Shown here: positions 8,984-18,273 of the stretch, in pieces
How the letters are laid out: each line of letters begins with the position of its first letter
How positions within the stretch are numbered: position 1 is the stretch's first letter
Origin: Roseovarius aestuarii
GTDB lineage: Bacteria > Pseudomonadota > Alphaproteobacteria > Rhodobacterales > Rhodobacteraceae
Direction of reading: 5' to 3'
Assembly (NCBI RefSeq): GCF_019966515.1
Contig: NZ_JAIMIB010000003.1
Span: forward strand, 248,001 to 312,000
Length of the DNA stretch: 64,000 nucleotides
Program-made: the position numbers and the translations under genes
Notes under the pieces: model-generated
Databases searched by the model: none
What the model saw: the letters and a program-made list of their open reading frames with translations, nothing else
Told to the model about the DNA's origin: nothing

Positions 8984-9753
8984 AATGCCTTATTCTTGCT
9001 GTTGCAGCATGGATGTACCTGTCTGCCGTGCCGGTTGCGGCGCAGGACGTGCTGATCCTGGGTGAAATTCACGACAACCCCGAGCATCACCGCGTGCAGG
9101 CGCGGCGTGTGGCCGAGTTTGAGCCTAAGGCGCTGGTGTTCGAGATGATCGCACCCGATCGCGTCTACGGAGGCGTCGTCCCTGAATTCCGCTCGCCGAA
9201 CGGCTTGCCGGAGTATCTCGGCTGGGATGCCTCGGGCTGGCCCGATTTTTCAATGTATCGGCCGATAATTTACGCGGCGCATGATGCCAGGATTTATGGG
9301 GCTCATGTGTCGCGCAAGGATGCGCATGAGGCGATGGGTGCCGGCGTTGTGGCTGTGTTTGGCGAACGGGCGAAAATGTTTGGTCTGACCGATCCGCTGC
9401 ACGAAGCGCAGCAAGCAGCGCGCGAAGCGCTGCAAGCCGTCGCCCATTGTGATGCTTTGCCTGACGACATGCTGGCGCCGATGGTTGAAATCCAGCGTTT
9501 GCGGGATGCGGTGTTGGCACGTGCAGTAGTTAACGCGATGCAGGAAACCGGTGGGCCGGTTGCAGTGATCACCGGCAACGGCCACGCCCGCAAGGAGTGG
9601 GGTGTGCCAGCGATACTGACGCATGCGGCGCCTGATCTGGAGGTGTATGCGCTGGGGCAAACCGAAGCGGATGCGCCGCTTTCGGGCGTGTTTGACGAGG
9701 TGGTGTCCGCCGCATCTGTGAACCGGCCTGACCCTTGTCTGGCCTTTCAATAG
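8980..9753 (+). CDS. ChaN family haem-binding protein
   Basis: The 257-residue protein starts with a signal peptide (hydrophobic to VPVAAQ, about residue 22). The ChaN motif LILGEIHDNPEHH follows directly. Other family segments are FEMIAPDR, GWPDFSMYRPII and VITGNGHARKEWGVP. Relatives bind haem and are exported or membrane-attached iron-regulated proteins. The start overlaps the rpoH stop, so it is probably expressed with the stress sigma factor. The function in this organism is inferred. Confidence 0.82.
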   Translation: MKCLILAVAAWMYLSAVPVAAQDVLILGEIHDNPEHHRVQARRVAEFEPKALVFEMIAPDRVYGGVVPEFRSPNGLPEYLGWDASGWPDFSMYRPIIYAAHDARIYGAHVSRKDAHEAMGAGVVAVFGERAKMFGLTDPLHEAQQAAREALQAVAHCDALPDDMLAPMVEIQRLRDAVLARAVVNAMQETGGPVAVITGNGHARKEWGVPAILTHAAPDLEVYALGQTEADAPLSGVFDEVVSAASVNRPDPCLAFQ

Positions 9754-9836
9754 CTTCCAAGCAGCGCCGCTGCCTGCTCTTGTCTCCGATCAGGTCCCGC
9801 AATACTGTCGCGCGAGTCTTATAAGGAAGATCGCTC

Positions 9837-11030
9837 ATGCTGGCCTCGAAACGCATTCTTCTGATCATCGGCGGCGGGATTGCGGCGTTCAAGTCGCTGG
9901 ATTTGATCCGCCGGTTGCGTGAACGCGGCGCTTCGGTGACGCCGGTTCTGACCTCGGCGGGAGCGGAGTTCGTGACACCTTTGTCGGTCTCGGCGCTGGC
10001 GGGTCATAAGGTTTACCGTGATCTTTTCGATCTGACCGAAGAGGCCGAGATGGGCCATATCGAGCTTTCCCGCAGCGCCGATCTGATCGTAGTGGCCCCT
10101 GCAACCGCTGACCTGATGGCGAAGATGTCAGGGGGGCATGCGGATGATCTGGCCTCGACGCTTTTGCTGGCCACCGACACGCCGGTACTGGTAGCGCCTG
10201 CGATGAATGTACGGATGTGGGAACACCGCGCGACCCGCCGCAACCGTGCTGTGCTGGATGCCGACGGGATCATGTTTGTGGGGCCGAATGAGGGCGACAT
10301 GGCTTGCGGTGAATACGGACCCGGTCGCATGTCGGAACCGCTGGAAATTGTCGCGGCGATCGAGGCGGCATTGGTCGATGGCCCGCTCAAAGGCAAGCGC
10401 GTGCTGGTTACCTCTGGCCCGACGCATGAACCGATCGACCCAGTACGTTACATTGCCAACCGCTCTTCCGGGGCGCAGGGCACGGCGATTGCCCGGGCGC
10501 TTTCCGCTCTGGGAGCAGAAGTAGTATTTGTCACTGGCCCGGCGGATGTGCCACCGCCCAACGGCGTGCAGGTGGTACGGATCGAGACCGCGCAGCAAAT
10601 GTTGGACGCGGTGCAATCCGCCGTGCCGGTGGATGCGGCGGTGTTTGCCGCCGCTGTCGCCGATTGGCGGGTTGCCAAGGAAAGCGCCAGCAAGATGAAG
10701 AAGGACAAGGGCGGTATTCCCAAGCTGGATTTTGCCGAGAACCCGGACATTCTGGCGACGATCTCGCAATTGCAGGAGGGTCGTCCGGCGCTGGTTGTGG
10801 GCTTTGCCGCCGAGACCGATGATGTGGTTGAAAATGCTGCCGCCAAACGTCAACGCAAGGGCTGCGACTGGATTGTCGCCAATGATGTGAGTGCAGGTAC
10901 TGGCATCATGGGCGGAGCCGAAAATGACATTACCTTGATCACTAACGAAGGTGCCGAGGACTGGCCACGCATGGCCAAAGATCAGGTCGCCGCCCGGCTG
11001 GCGGACCGGATCGCCAAGGCGCTGGCCTGA
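9837..11030 (+). CDS. coaBC: Bifunctional phosphopantothenoylcysteine decarboxylase / phosphopantothenate-cysteine ligase
   Basis: 397 residues, normal for CoaBC. The N-terminal flavoprotein half (about 1-190) has GGGIAAFKSLDLIRRL, the PASAN-like APATADLMAKM segment and APAMNVRMWEH with DMACGEYGPGRM. The C-terminal ligase half starts around KGKRVLVTSGPTHEPIDPVRYI and has the conserved KMKKDKGG and IVANDVSAG segments. It converts phosphopantothenate to 4'-phosphopantetheine in CoA synthesis. A GGAAG sequence lies just before ATG 9837. dut follows within about 40 bp. Confidence 0.95.
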   Translation: MLASKRILLIIGGGIAAFKSLDLIRRLRERGASVTPVLTSAGAEFVTPLSVSALAGHKVYRDLFDLTEEAEMGHIELSRSADLIVVAPATADLMAKMSGGHADDLASTLLLATDTPVLVAPAMNVRMWEHRATRRNRAVLDADGIMFVGPNEGDMACGEYGPGRMSEPLEIVAAIEAALVDGPLKGKRVLVTSGPTHEPIDPVRYIANRSSGAQGTAIARALSALGAEVVFVTGPADVPPPNGVQVVRIETAQQMLDAVQSAVPVDAAVFAAAVADWRVAKESASKMKKDKGGIPKLDFAENPDILATISQLQEGRPALVVGFAAETDDVVENAAAKRQRKGCDWIVANDVSAGTGIMGGAENDITLITNEGAEDWPRMAKDQVAARLADRIAKALA

Positions 11031-11069
11031 GGCATTTTGGGTATTTCTGGCAAAATGAAAGGGCAGGGG

Positions 11070-11531
11070 ATGGTCACGGTTCAGCTCATCTGGGACGACG
11101 GCGCAGACCGGTCCCTTGGCCTGCCCGGATATGAGACAGCAGGCGCGGCGGGCGCTGATCTGCGCGCAAATTTTCGCGAGGCTACGCGCGACGGGGTGGT
11201 GATTGAACCGGGTGCGCGGGCGCTGGTGCCCACCGGGCTGAGGCTGGCCATTCCTTTTGGCTACGAGGTGCAGTTGCGCCCGCGGTCGGGGCTGGCGCTG
11301 AAGAACGGGATCACGCTGCCCAACACACCCGGTACGATTGACAGTGATTATCGCGGGCCTCTGGGTGTGATCGTGATGAATGCGGGCGATGCACCGTTTC
11401 ATGTGACCCACGGGATGCGGATTGCCCAGATGATCGTGGCCCCGGTGGTGCAGGCGCAATTCGATCTGGTTGAGACACTGGATGAGACCACTCGGGGAGC
11501 CGGCGGTTTCGGCTCTACGGGGCGTGGCTAA
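11070..11531 (+). CDS. dut: dUTP diphosphatase
   Basis: About 153 residues with all five dUTPase motifs: [37 protein letters not shown] and the C-terminal [12 protein letters not shown]. The trimeric enzyme hydrolyses dUTP to dUMP. I chose the ATG at 11070 ([11 protein letters not shown]) because the conserved start of the family lies there; in-frame upstream starts at 11037 and 11055 are less likely. The stop shares a base with the next ATG. The coaBC-dut pairing is common in proteobacteria. Confidence 0.94.
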   Translation: MVTVQLIWDDGADRSLGLPGYETAGAAGADLRANFREATRDGVVIEPGARALVPTGLRLAIPFGYEVQLRPRSGLALKNGITLPNTPGTIDSDYRGPLGVIVMNAGDAPFHVTHGMRIAQMIVAPVVQAQFDLVETLDETTRGAGGFGSTGRG

Positions 11532-12598
11532 TGTTGCTGGTACTGGTCATGGCGGGCGCGCTTTGGGGGGGCGGGGCGGCAATGGGCACACCGAAACCCA
11601 TGCGCTGGACGATGGTCGGGATGCTATGGCTGGGCGTTGTGATTCTGCATCTGTTGTTGTCCGAGGGGCATGCCCTGCGGATGGCCACCGGTGAAAGTGC
11701 TGCCTTGTGGCTGATGCTGGGTGGGGCTGTGGCGATGGTGCTGGCCTATCGTGCCGGGCTCAGGCGGCTGCGGGCCAAGGCACAGACAACCTCGGTTGAG
11801 AATCCGGTGCCCGGCAGTTTCACCGACACTCAACTTGAACGCTATGCGCGTCATATCGTGCTGCGCGAGATTGGCGGGCCGGGGCAGAAGGCCCTGCGTG
11901 ACGCGCGTGTGTTGGTCGTTGGTGCCGGGGGGCTGGGTTCGCCCGTATTGCTTTACCTGGCGGCGGCTGGCGTTGGCACGATTGGTGTGATCGATGATGA
12001 TCTGGTCGAGAATTCCAACCTGCAGCGGCAAGTCATCCACCGTGATGCAGATATTGGCATGCCCAAGGTGCAGTCGGCCTTGCGCGCGATGCATGCGCAG
12101 AACCCTTCGGTTATCGTGCGGCCTTATCATCGCCGGCTTAGTGCTGACATCGCCGATGAGCTTTTCGCCGAATATGATCTGATCCTTGACGGTACCGATA
12201 ATTTCGACACCCGCTATCTGTCCAATGCCGCCGCCGTCCGCACCGGCAAGCCGCTGATTTCGGGGGCGCTCGCGCAATGGGAGGGGCAGCTAAGCGTGTT
12301 CGATCCGGCGAACGGCGCACCCTGCTATCAATGCGTTTTCCCCGAGGCTCCGGCACCCGGTCTGGCCCCGTCTTGTTCAGAGGCCGGTGTGTTGAGTCCG
12401 CTGCCCGGTGTGGTCGGGTCGATGATGGCAAGTGAAGCGATCAAGCTGATCACCCACTCCGGTACACCCCTGCGCGGTGAGATGCTGATCTATGATGCGC
12501 TTTACGGCGAGAGCCGGAAATTCACCCTCAAACCCCGCGCCGATTGCCCGATCTGTGGCGATCAAGGAGACAATTATGACAAACCCACTGCTGGCTGA
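11531..12598 (+). CDS. HesA/MoeB/ThiF family E1-like adenylyltransferase with N-terminal membrane module
   Basis: 355 residues. Residues 1-80 contain about three hydrophobic segments (near 1-17, 29-44 and 58-74), which look like transmembrane helices. A normal MoeB/ThiF domain follows: FTDTQLERYARHIVL, nucleotide loop VVGAGGLGSPVL (about 129-140), DDDLVENSNLQRQ, DGTDNFDTRY, and the zinc pairs CYQC and CPIC. E1-like proteins adenylate the C-terminus of small sulphur carriers such as MoaD or ThiS. The membrane module is unusual for this family. It overlaps dut upstream and the M3 peptidase downstream. Confidence 0.88.
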   Translation: MLLVLVMAGALWGGGAAMGTPKPMRWTMVGMLWLGVVILHLLLSEGHALRMATGESAALWLMLGGAVAMVLAYRAGLRRLRAKAQTTSVENPVPGSFTDTQLERYARHIVLREIGGPGQKALRDARVLVVGAGGLGSPVLLYLAAAGVGTIGVIDDDLVENSNLQRQVIHRDADIGMPKVQSALRAMHAQNPSVIVRPYHRRLSADIADELFAEYDLILDGTDNFDTRYLSNAAAVRTGKPLISGALAQWEGQLSVFDPANGAPCYQCVFPEAPAPGLAPSCSEAGVLSPLPGVVGSMMASEAIKLITHSGTPLRGEMLIYDALYGESRKFTLKPRADCPICGDQGDNYDKPTAG

Positions 12599-14588
12599 CT
12601 GGCAAACCCCGTTCAACATCGCGCCCTTCGATCAGGTCACTGATGCAGATTTCGAACCGGCGTTCGGTGTAGCTCTGGCCGAGGCGCGGGCCGAGATTAC
12701 GGCAATTGCGGATAATCCCGGGCCGCCCACATTTGCTAACGTGATCGAAGCGCTGGAGACTTCGGGAAAAGCGCTCGATAAGGTTTTGTCAGTGTTCTTT
12801 TCGCTGGCGGGCGCTGACAGCAATCCCAAACGACAAGAATTACAGCGCGCGTTCAGCCCCAGGCTGGCGGCATACAGCTCGGAGGTTCATGGCAACAAGG
12901 CGCTGTTTGGTCGGATCGACGCGCTGTGGCAGGCGCGCGATACGCTGGGCCTGACACCGGAGCAGGATCGGCTTTTGTATCTGACACGCCGGGGTTTCGT
13001 GCGTGCGGGGGCGGCCCTTACCGGCGAGCAGGACAAACGCATGCGTGAGATAATGGCGCGGCTGGCTGAACTGGGCACGGCCTTCACCCAGAACCTGCTG
13101 GCGGACGAGGCGGCGTGGCATATGGAATTGACCGACGATGATCTGCAAGGACTGCCGGATTTCGTAGTCAGCGCGGCGCGCGCGGCGGGTCAGGAAAAGG
13201 GGCTGCAAGGCCCCGTCATTACGCTGTCGCGGTCGCTCATCGTGCCGTTTTTGCAGTTTTCCCCACGCCGTGATCTGCGCGAGATTGCGTTTAATGCGTG
13301 GGCCGCGCGGGGGGCGAACGAGGGCGAGACCGACAATCGCGGTATCGCTGCTGAAACGCTTGCGTTGCGCAAGGAGCGTGCACAGCTTTTGGGTTACGAC
13401 AGTTTTGCCGATTTCAAACTGGAAACGGAGATGGCCAAGACACCGGAGGCGGTGCGGAAACTGTTGCTGGATGTTTGGACCCCCGCCAAGGCCCGAGCTG
13501 AGGCCGATGCCGAGGTGTTGACCGAAATGATGCAGGCCGATGGCATCAACGGCGATCTGGAGCCGTGGGATTGGCGCTACTACGCAGAAAAGCGACGCAA
13601 GGCCGAGCATGATCTGGATGAGGCGGCGCTGAAGCCTTACCTGCAGCTCGACCGGATGATCGAGGCCGCCTTTGCCTGTGCGACCCGCCTGTTCGGGTTA
13701 GAGTTCAAACCGCTCGACGTGCCGCTTTACCACCCTGATTGCCGGGCGTGGGAAGTGATGCGGGATGGTGCCCATGTGGCGGTCTTCATCGGCGATTACT
13801 TCGCCCGCGCCTCCAAACGATCCGGCGCGTGGTGTTCGGCCATGCGCGGCCAGGCAAAATTTCCCGAGGTGCAGGGCCCCGTGGTGATCAATGTCTGCAA
13901 TTTCGCCAAAGGTGATCCCGCGCTACTGAGTTATGACGATGCGCGCACGCTGTTCCACGAGTTCGGTCATGCGCTGCACCAGATGTTGTCAAACGTGACC
14001 TATGAAAGCATTTCCGGCACTAATGTGGCGCGCGATTTTGTGGAACTGCCGAGCCAGCTGTATGAACACTGGCTGGAAGTGCCCGAAGTACTGGCCGAAT
14101 TTGCCACTCATGTCGAAACCGGTGCGGCGATGCCCAGAGACATGCTGGATAAGGTGCTGGGCGCGGCGACCTTCGATATGGGTTTCCAGACGGTCGAATA
14201 TGTGGCGTCGGCACTGGTTGATCTGGCGTTTCACGAGGGGGCGGCCCCCGCGGATCCAATGGCAGAACAGGCCGCGGTGCTGGCTGATATTGGCATGCCG
14301 CACGCCATCACCATGCGCCATGCGACGCCGCAGTTCGCGCATGTGTTTTCCGGTGATGGCTATAGTTCGGGCTATTACAGCTACATGTGGTCCGAGGTGA
14401 TGGACGCCGACGCCTTTGCCGCCTTCGAGGAGGCAGGCGGGGCGTTTGATGCGGACAAGGCGCGCGCGCTTGAGGCCAATATCCTCTCAACCGGTGGATC
14501 ACGCGATGCGGAAGAGCTTTATCTTGCCTTTCGCGGCCGTCTGCCCGGGATAGAGGCATTGCTGAAGGGGCGGGGCCTCGCCGCCTGA
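12576..14588 (+). CDS. M3 family metallopeptidase (oligopeptidase A / peptidyl-dipeptidase Dcp-like)
   Basis: About 670 residues, the usual size for bacterial M3 peptidases. The zinc motif is FHEFGHALH near residue 460, with a downstream Glu in VELPSQLYEHWLE. The N-terminus ADWQTPFNIAPFDQV is typical. These cytosolic enzymes degrade short peptides. The ATG at 12576 is preceded by AAGGAGA and overlaps the 3' end of the E1-like gene by 23 bases. An upstream in-frame start at 12492 has no homology to the family. Confidence 0.92.
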   Translation: MTNPLLADWQTPFNIAPFDQVTDADFEPAFGVALAEARAEITAIADNPGPPTFANVIEALETSGKALDKVLSVFFSLAGADSNPKRQELQRAFSPRLAAYSSEVHGNKALFGRIDALWQARDTLGLTPEQDRLLYLTRRGFVRAGAALTGEQDKRMREIMARLAELGTAFTQNLLADEAAWHMELTDDDLQGLPDFVVSAARAAGQEKGLQGPVITLSRSLIVPFLQFSPRRDLREIAFNAWAARGANEGETDNRGIAAETLALRKERAQLLGYDSFADFKLETEMAKTPEAVRKLLLDVWTPAKARAEADAEVLTEMMQADGINGDLEPWDWRYYAEKRRKAEHDLDEAALKPYLQLDRMIEAAFACATRLFGLEFKPLDVPLYHPDCRAWEVMRDGAHVAVFIGDYFARASKRSGAWCSAMRGQAKFPEVQGPVVINVCNFAKGDPALLSYDDARTLFHEFGHALHQMLSNVTYESISGTNVARDFVELPSQLYEHWLEVPEVLAEFATHVETGAAMPRDMLDKVLGAATFDMGFQTVEYVASALVDLAFHEGAAPADPMAEQAAVLADIGMPHAITMRHATPQFAHVFSGDGYSSGYYSYMWSEVMDADAFAAFEEAGGAFDADKARALEANILSTGGSRDAEELYLAFRGRLPGIEALLKGRGLAA

Positions 14589-14634
14589 AACACGAGGCTT
14601 TGCCTGTCCCAGCCTACGTGGTTAGACTGGCTGG

Positions 14635-15889
14635 ATGCTACGAAGCCTTCTTCCGCTCATGGCCCTCTTATTGGGCTCTGCCTTCTTGCTGTTATGCGGG
14701 TGGCGTCAACGCGCTAATCCTGCCGGTACGAGGTGAAATCGAGGGGTTCACCGCCGCATCCCTCGGACTGTTGGGCACGGGCTGGGCGGTCGGGTATGTC
14801 GCCGGATGCCTGCGGACCCCGGCACTCGTGGTCAAGGTCGGCCATATAAGAGCCTTCGGGGTAATGTGCGCACTGGCGGCGATTTCGGTTCTGCTGTCGC
14901 TTCTTATCCTCAGCCCATGGGTCTGGATTCCCTTGCGCGGCATCTCAGGATTTTGCTTTGCCGGGGCAGCGATGATTGTCGAAAGCTGGTTGAACGAGCG
15001 CGTCGATGCGCCATCGCGCGGTCGGGTTTTCGGTATCTACACGATGGTCAATCTGGCGGCCTCGACCGCGGGGCAGATGGTGCTGACGATGGGCGACCCG
15101 GCAGGATATCTGTTCTTTGTGCTCGCCGCCATGACCTATTGTCTTGCGCTTCTGCCCACAGCGCTCAGCGCGACGGCGTCGCCCTCGGCACTGGTCAGCG
15201 TGTCGCTCGATTTGCGTGCGCTCTGGCGAAACTCGCCGGTGGCGGTTTTCGCGGTGCTGATGGTGGGGGTGTCAAACGGGTCGTTTGGAGCGCTGGCTCC
15301 GGTCTACGCGTCGCGGGTGGGGTTGAGCCTCAGTGATGTGGCGCTTTTCGCAAGCGTGCCCATTTTGGCGGGCGCTGCGGCGCAGATACCAGTCGGCTAC
15401 CTGTCGGACCGGAACGATCGACGCATGGTGCTGATCGGCGTGGCCTGTCTGGGCCTTCTGGCCGATCTTCTGTTCATCGCCCTGATGCCGGGAGGGGTTG
15501 GGGCCAATATAGCGATTGTCGCGGTTTTCGGCGCATCGGTGTTTTCCATGTATCCGCTAATCGTGGCCCATGCCAATGACCACGCCGCCCCGGGCAGTTT
15601 CATCCAGGTTAGCGGCGGGCTGTTGCTGGTCTACGGTTTGGGGGCCATTGGCGGGCCCACAGTGGCCGGGTTCGCAATGACGAATTTTGGAAATACCAGC
15701 CTTTTCTGGACCACCGGATGTGGGCATGTCCTGCTGATCCTGTTCGCGATTCTTCGGATGCGCACCCGGGCCGGTGTGGCCCACGCGGACAAGCAGGCAT
15801 TCCGAGCCTCGCCCATGGCCCGCGCTTCCACTCCGGAAACCGCCGCACTCGACGCGAGGGCAGAGCAGGCGCCCGGGACCGATTCCTGA
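14635..15889 (+). CDS. MFS transporter with apparent +1 frameshift near the 5' end
   Basis: From about 14699 the reading frame encodes a clear 12-helix-type MFS permease (GGVNALILPVRGEIEGF, then LGTGWAVGYVAG, AAMIVESWLNERV, VGYLSDRNDRR). The only start in that frame is a TTG at 14600 that gives an unlikely N-terminus. An ATG at 14635 in another frame gives an excellent first helix (MLRSLLPLMALLLGSAF), and it joins the MFS frame if one G is removed from the GGG at 14698-14700. The gene is therefore either frameshifted by one base or carries a sequence error. The substrate is unknown. It is convergent with yceI. Confidence 0.75.
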
Positions 15890-15911
15890 CCGGCCCGGGC
15901 GGGGAGACTGG

Positions 15912-16505
15912 CTACTCGGCTGCCTTCATTTCAGTAACGATGTCGATGGTAATCGGGCCGGTCGAGAAACCACCAACCCCAAAAGCCTGGTGATCAATTA
16001 CCGTTGTTGCCGAAAAGGCTGCCCAATCGCCCTTGTAATAGTCAATTGCGCCACCCAGCGGATGTGCTCCGATATGGGTCAGCGTCGTTTCCAGCGTTAC
16101 CGGCTGGGTGGTGCCATGGATCGTTAGGTCGCCGGTGACATTGGCTGTATTCTCGCCCGTTACCTCGACACCGGTGCTGACAAAGGTGATGTCGGGATAG
16201 GTTGCAACATCCAGAAAGTCAGCGCTTTTCACATGATCATCCAGCGGGCCAAAGCCGGTTGCCAGGCTGTTCGCATCCACGGTGACATTCAGCGACGCAC
16301 CAGCGGGGTTCTCGGCGTCCAGATCAAGCGTGCCGTTGGCCACGGTAAATTCCGCCGTCTGAACTGAAACGCCGGCATGGCTCCAGCTAAAGCGCACCTC
16401 TGTGTGGCCCTGGTCGGTTTTGTAGGTGACGGCAAGTGCGGGTACGGTTGAGAGGCAGAATGCTGTGATTGCAGCGGTCGAGACAGACTTCAGTGAATGT
16501 ATCAT
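15912..16505 (-). CDS. YceI family periplasmic lipid-binding-like protein
   Basis: 197 residues with a signal peptide (cut after about VPALA, residue 25). The YceI lipocalin-like beta-barrel follows: TDQGHTEVRFSWSHAG, VDANSLATGFGPLDDHVKSADFLD, and the GDLTIHGTTQPV segment that is diagnostic of the family. YceI proteins bind isoprenoid-type lipids in the periplasm; the role is not settled. The gene is monocistronic and convergent with the MFS gene. Confidence 0.92.
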   Translation of the reverse strand: MIHSLKSVSTAAITAFCLSTVPALAVTYKTDQGHTEVRFSWSHAGVSVQTAEFTVANGTLDLDAENPAGASLNVTVDANSLATGFGPLDDHVKSADFLDVATYPDITFVSTGVEVTGENTANVTGDLTIHGTTQPVTLETTLTHIGAHPLGGAIDYYKGDWAAFSATTVIDHQAFGVGGFSTGPITIDIVTEMKAAE

Positions 16506-16759
16506 GTTAGATCCCTCGTCAAATGTTGGTTATTAGTGACGTGTCGCAACGCCTTATGGATGTGTGGAGCAATGCCCCGAGACGGCTAAGTGCCCTTACA
16601 TGTCTACGCCACGGAGGCCGGGTTTGTTTAGGGGCGCTCGCGACATCGTGAAGTCCGTCGCGGTATCATGCCAGTTGCCTGTCGCGCCGCTACAATCAAC
16701 CGCGACACCTAGATGCAATGTCTGGGTGCGCGGGGGGTCGGTCAGGTCGTTTGCTACGC

Positions 16760-18256
16760 TTAAATCGTCTGGTCGTACTCCCCGACCGATGGTTCGGTAC
16801 GGATCACGGCGTCGATATCAGCGAAGATTGCACGCATTTCGGCGTCGCTGTCGCTGCTCTCGCAAACCACGACCAGGTTCGGCGTGTTGGACGAGGCCCG
16901 CACCAATCCCCAGCTGCCATTGTCCAGAATGACACGCGCGCCGTTAACGGTGACCACCTCCTTGATGGCACGCCCTGCAATTTTCTCGCCAGCCTCGTGT
17001 TTGGCGACAAGCTTGCCGACCAACCGTTCGAGCACGTCATATTTTTCGGTATCGGCGCACCAGGGTGACATTGTCGGTGTCGAATGGGTGACCGGCAATG
17101 CCTTGCGCAGGTCCGACATCGACATGTCGGGGTTGCGGTCCATCAGTTTGCAGATTTCCACCGCGACCCGCATGCCACAGTCATATCCGCGACCCACAGG
17201 CTCGGCCAGGAAGTAGTGTCCGGATTTTTCGAACCCCGCCAGCGCACCAATTTCCTTGACGCGCCGCTTCATGTGGCTGTGGCCGGTTTTCCAGTAATCC
17301 GCCTTGACGCCATTGGCCCGAAGTTCGGGGTCGGACGCAAAAAGCCCGGTCGATTTCACATCCGCCACAAACGTGCTGTTGGGATAGAGCTTTGAAAGGT
17401 CACGCGCCATGATCACGCCGACCTTGTCGGCGAAAATCTCTTCACCCTCGTCATCGACCACGCCGCAGCGGTCGCCATCGCCGTCAAAGCCAAGCGCGAA
17501 GTCCGCGCCCGAGGCTTTCACGCTGGCGCTCATGTCATGCAGCATTTCCATGGCTTCGGGATTGGGATTGTAATGTGGGAAGGTGTAATCGAGCGTGTTG
17601 TGCGAGGGCACAACCTCGACCCCTAGACGTTCGAACAACTCCGGCGCAAAGGCGCAGGCGGTGCCATTACCGGTGGCGCAGACCACTTTGAGTTTCCGCG
17701 ACATTTTTAATTCGCCGACGAGGTCATCAAGGTAAGCCTCGCGCACACCGTCGACAAATTCGTAAGCGCCGCCAGGGCGCGGTTTTCCCCTTCCTTGCAG
17801 GACGATATCGCGCAACTCACCCATCTCGTCAGGGCCGTGGGTCAGAGGTCGTTCAAAGCCCATTTTCACGCCGGTCCAGCCGTTGGGGTTGTGGCTCGCC
17901 GTCACCATCGCCACCGCAGGAACATCCAGGTGGAACTGGCTGAAATAGGCCATGGGGCTGAGGCACGGGCCGATATCCTTAACGGTGATGCCCGCGCGCA
18001 TCAGCCCGAGGATCAGCGCATTCTTGATGGAAAGAGAATAATCGCGATAGTCGTTACCGACGGCGATCACCGGCTCGATACCCCGGTTCTGCATCTGAGT
18101 GCCCAGCCCCAAACCAAGCGCAGTGATGCCCGGCAGGTTGATCTCATCAGGGTATTTCCAGCGTGCGTCGTATTCGCGGAAGCCGGTGGGGGTAATCATC
18201 GCGTCGCGCAGGAATTCCCATGTATTGGGGGTGACTTTTGGCTCAGGCTTATTCAC
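16760..18256 (-). CDS. Phosphomannomutase/phosphoglucomutase
   Basis: 498 residues of the alpha-D-phosphohexomutase superfamily. The active-site phosphoserine loop is VTASHNPNGWTGVKMG, the metal loop is GFDGDGDRCGVV, and the sugar-binding loop GFEKSGHYF is followed by the phosphate-binding segment RASSNTPNLVV. It interconverts mannose or glucose 6- and 1-phosphates to feed nucleotide-sugar synthesis. It lies 17 bp downstream of kdsA in the capsule operon, so it probably supplies sugar precursors for surface polysaccharide. Confidence 0.92.
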   Translation of the reverse strand: MNKPEPKVTPNTWEFLRDAMITPTGFREYDARWKYPDEINLPGITALGLGLGTQMQNRGIEPVIAVGNDYRDYSLSIKNALILGLMRAGITVKDIGPCLSPMAYFSQFHLDVPAVAMVTASHNPNGWTGVKMGFERPLTHGPDEMGELRDIVLQGRGKPRPGGAYEFVDGVREAYLDDLVGELKMSRKLKVVCATGNGTACAFAPELFERLGVEVVPSHNTLDYTFPHYNPNPEAMEMLHDMSASVKASGADFALGFDGDGDRCGVVDDEGEEIFADKVGVIMARDLSKLYPNSTFVADVKSTGLFASDPELRANGVKADYWKTGHSHMKRRVKEIGALAGFEKSGHYFLAEPVGRGYDCGMRVAVEICKLMDRNPDMSMSDLRKALPVTHSTPTMSPWCADTEKYDVLERLVGKLVAKHEAGEKIAGRAIKEVVTVNGARVILDNGSWGLVRASSNTPNLVVVCESSDSDAEMRAIFADIDAVIRTEPSVGEYDQTI

Positions 18257-18273
18257 GGGTTAAAACTCTTTCT

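Noticed and set aside
10128-11459. Long minus-strand reading frame opposite coaBC and dut (443 codons)
   Set aside because: It lies wholly antisense to two well-conserved genes, has a composition typical of GC-rich shadow frames (many His and Arg) and shows no known motif.
14600-14634. TTG start for the MFS gene
   Set aside because: It would give an N-terminus without a hydrophobic first helix. The ATG at 14635 with a single-base frameshift explains the region better.
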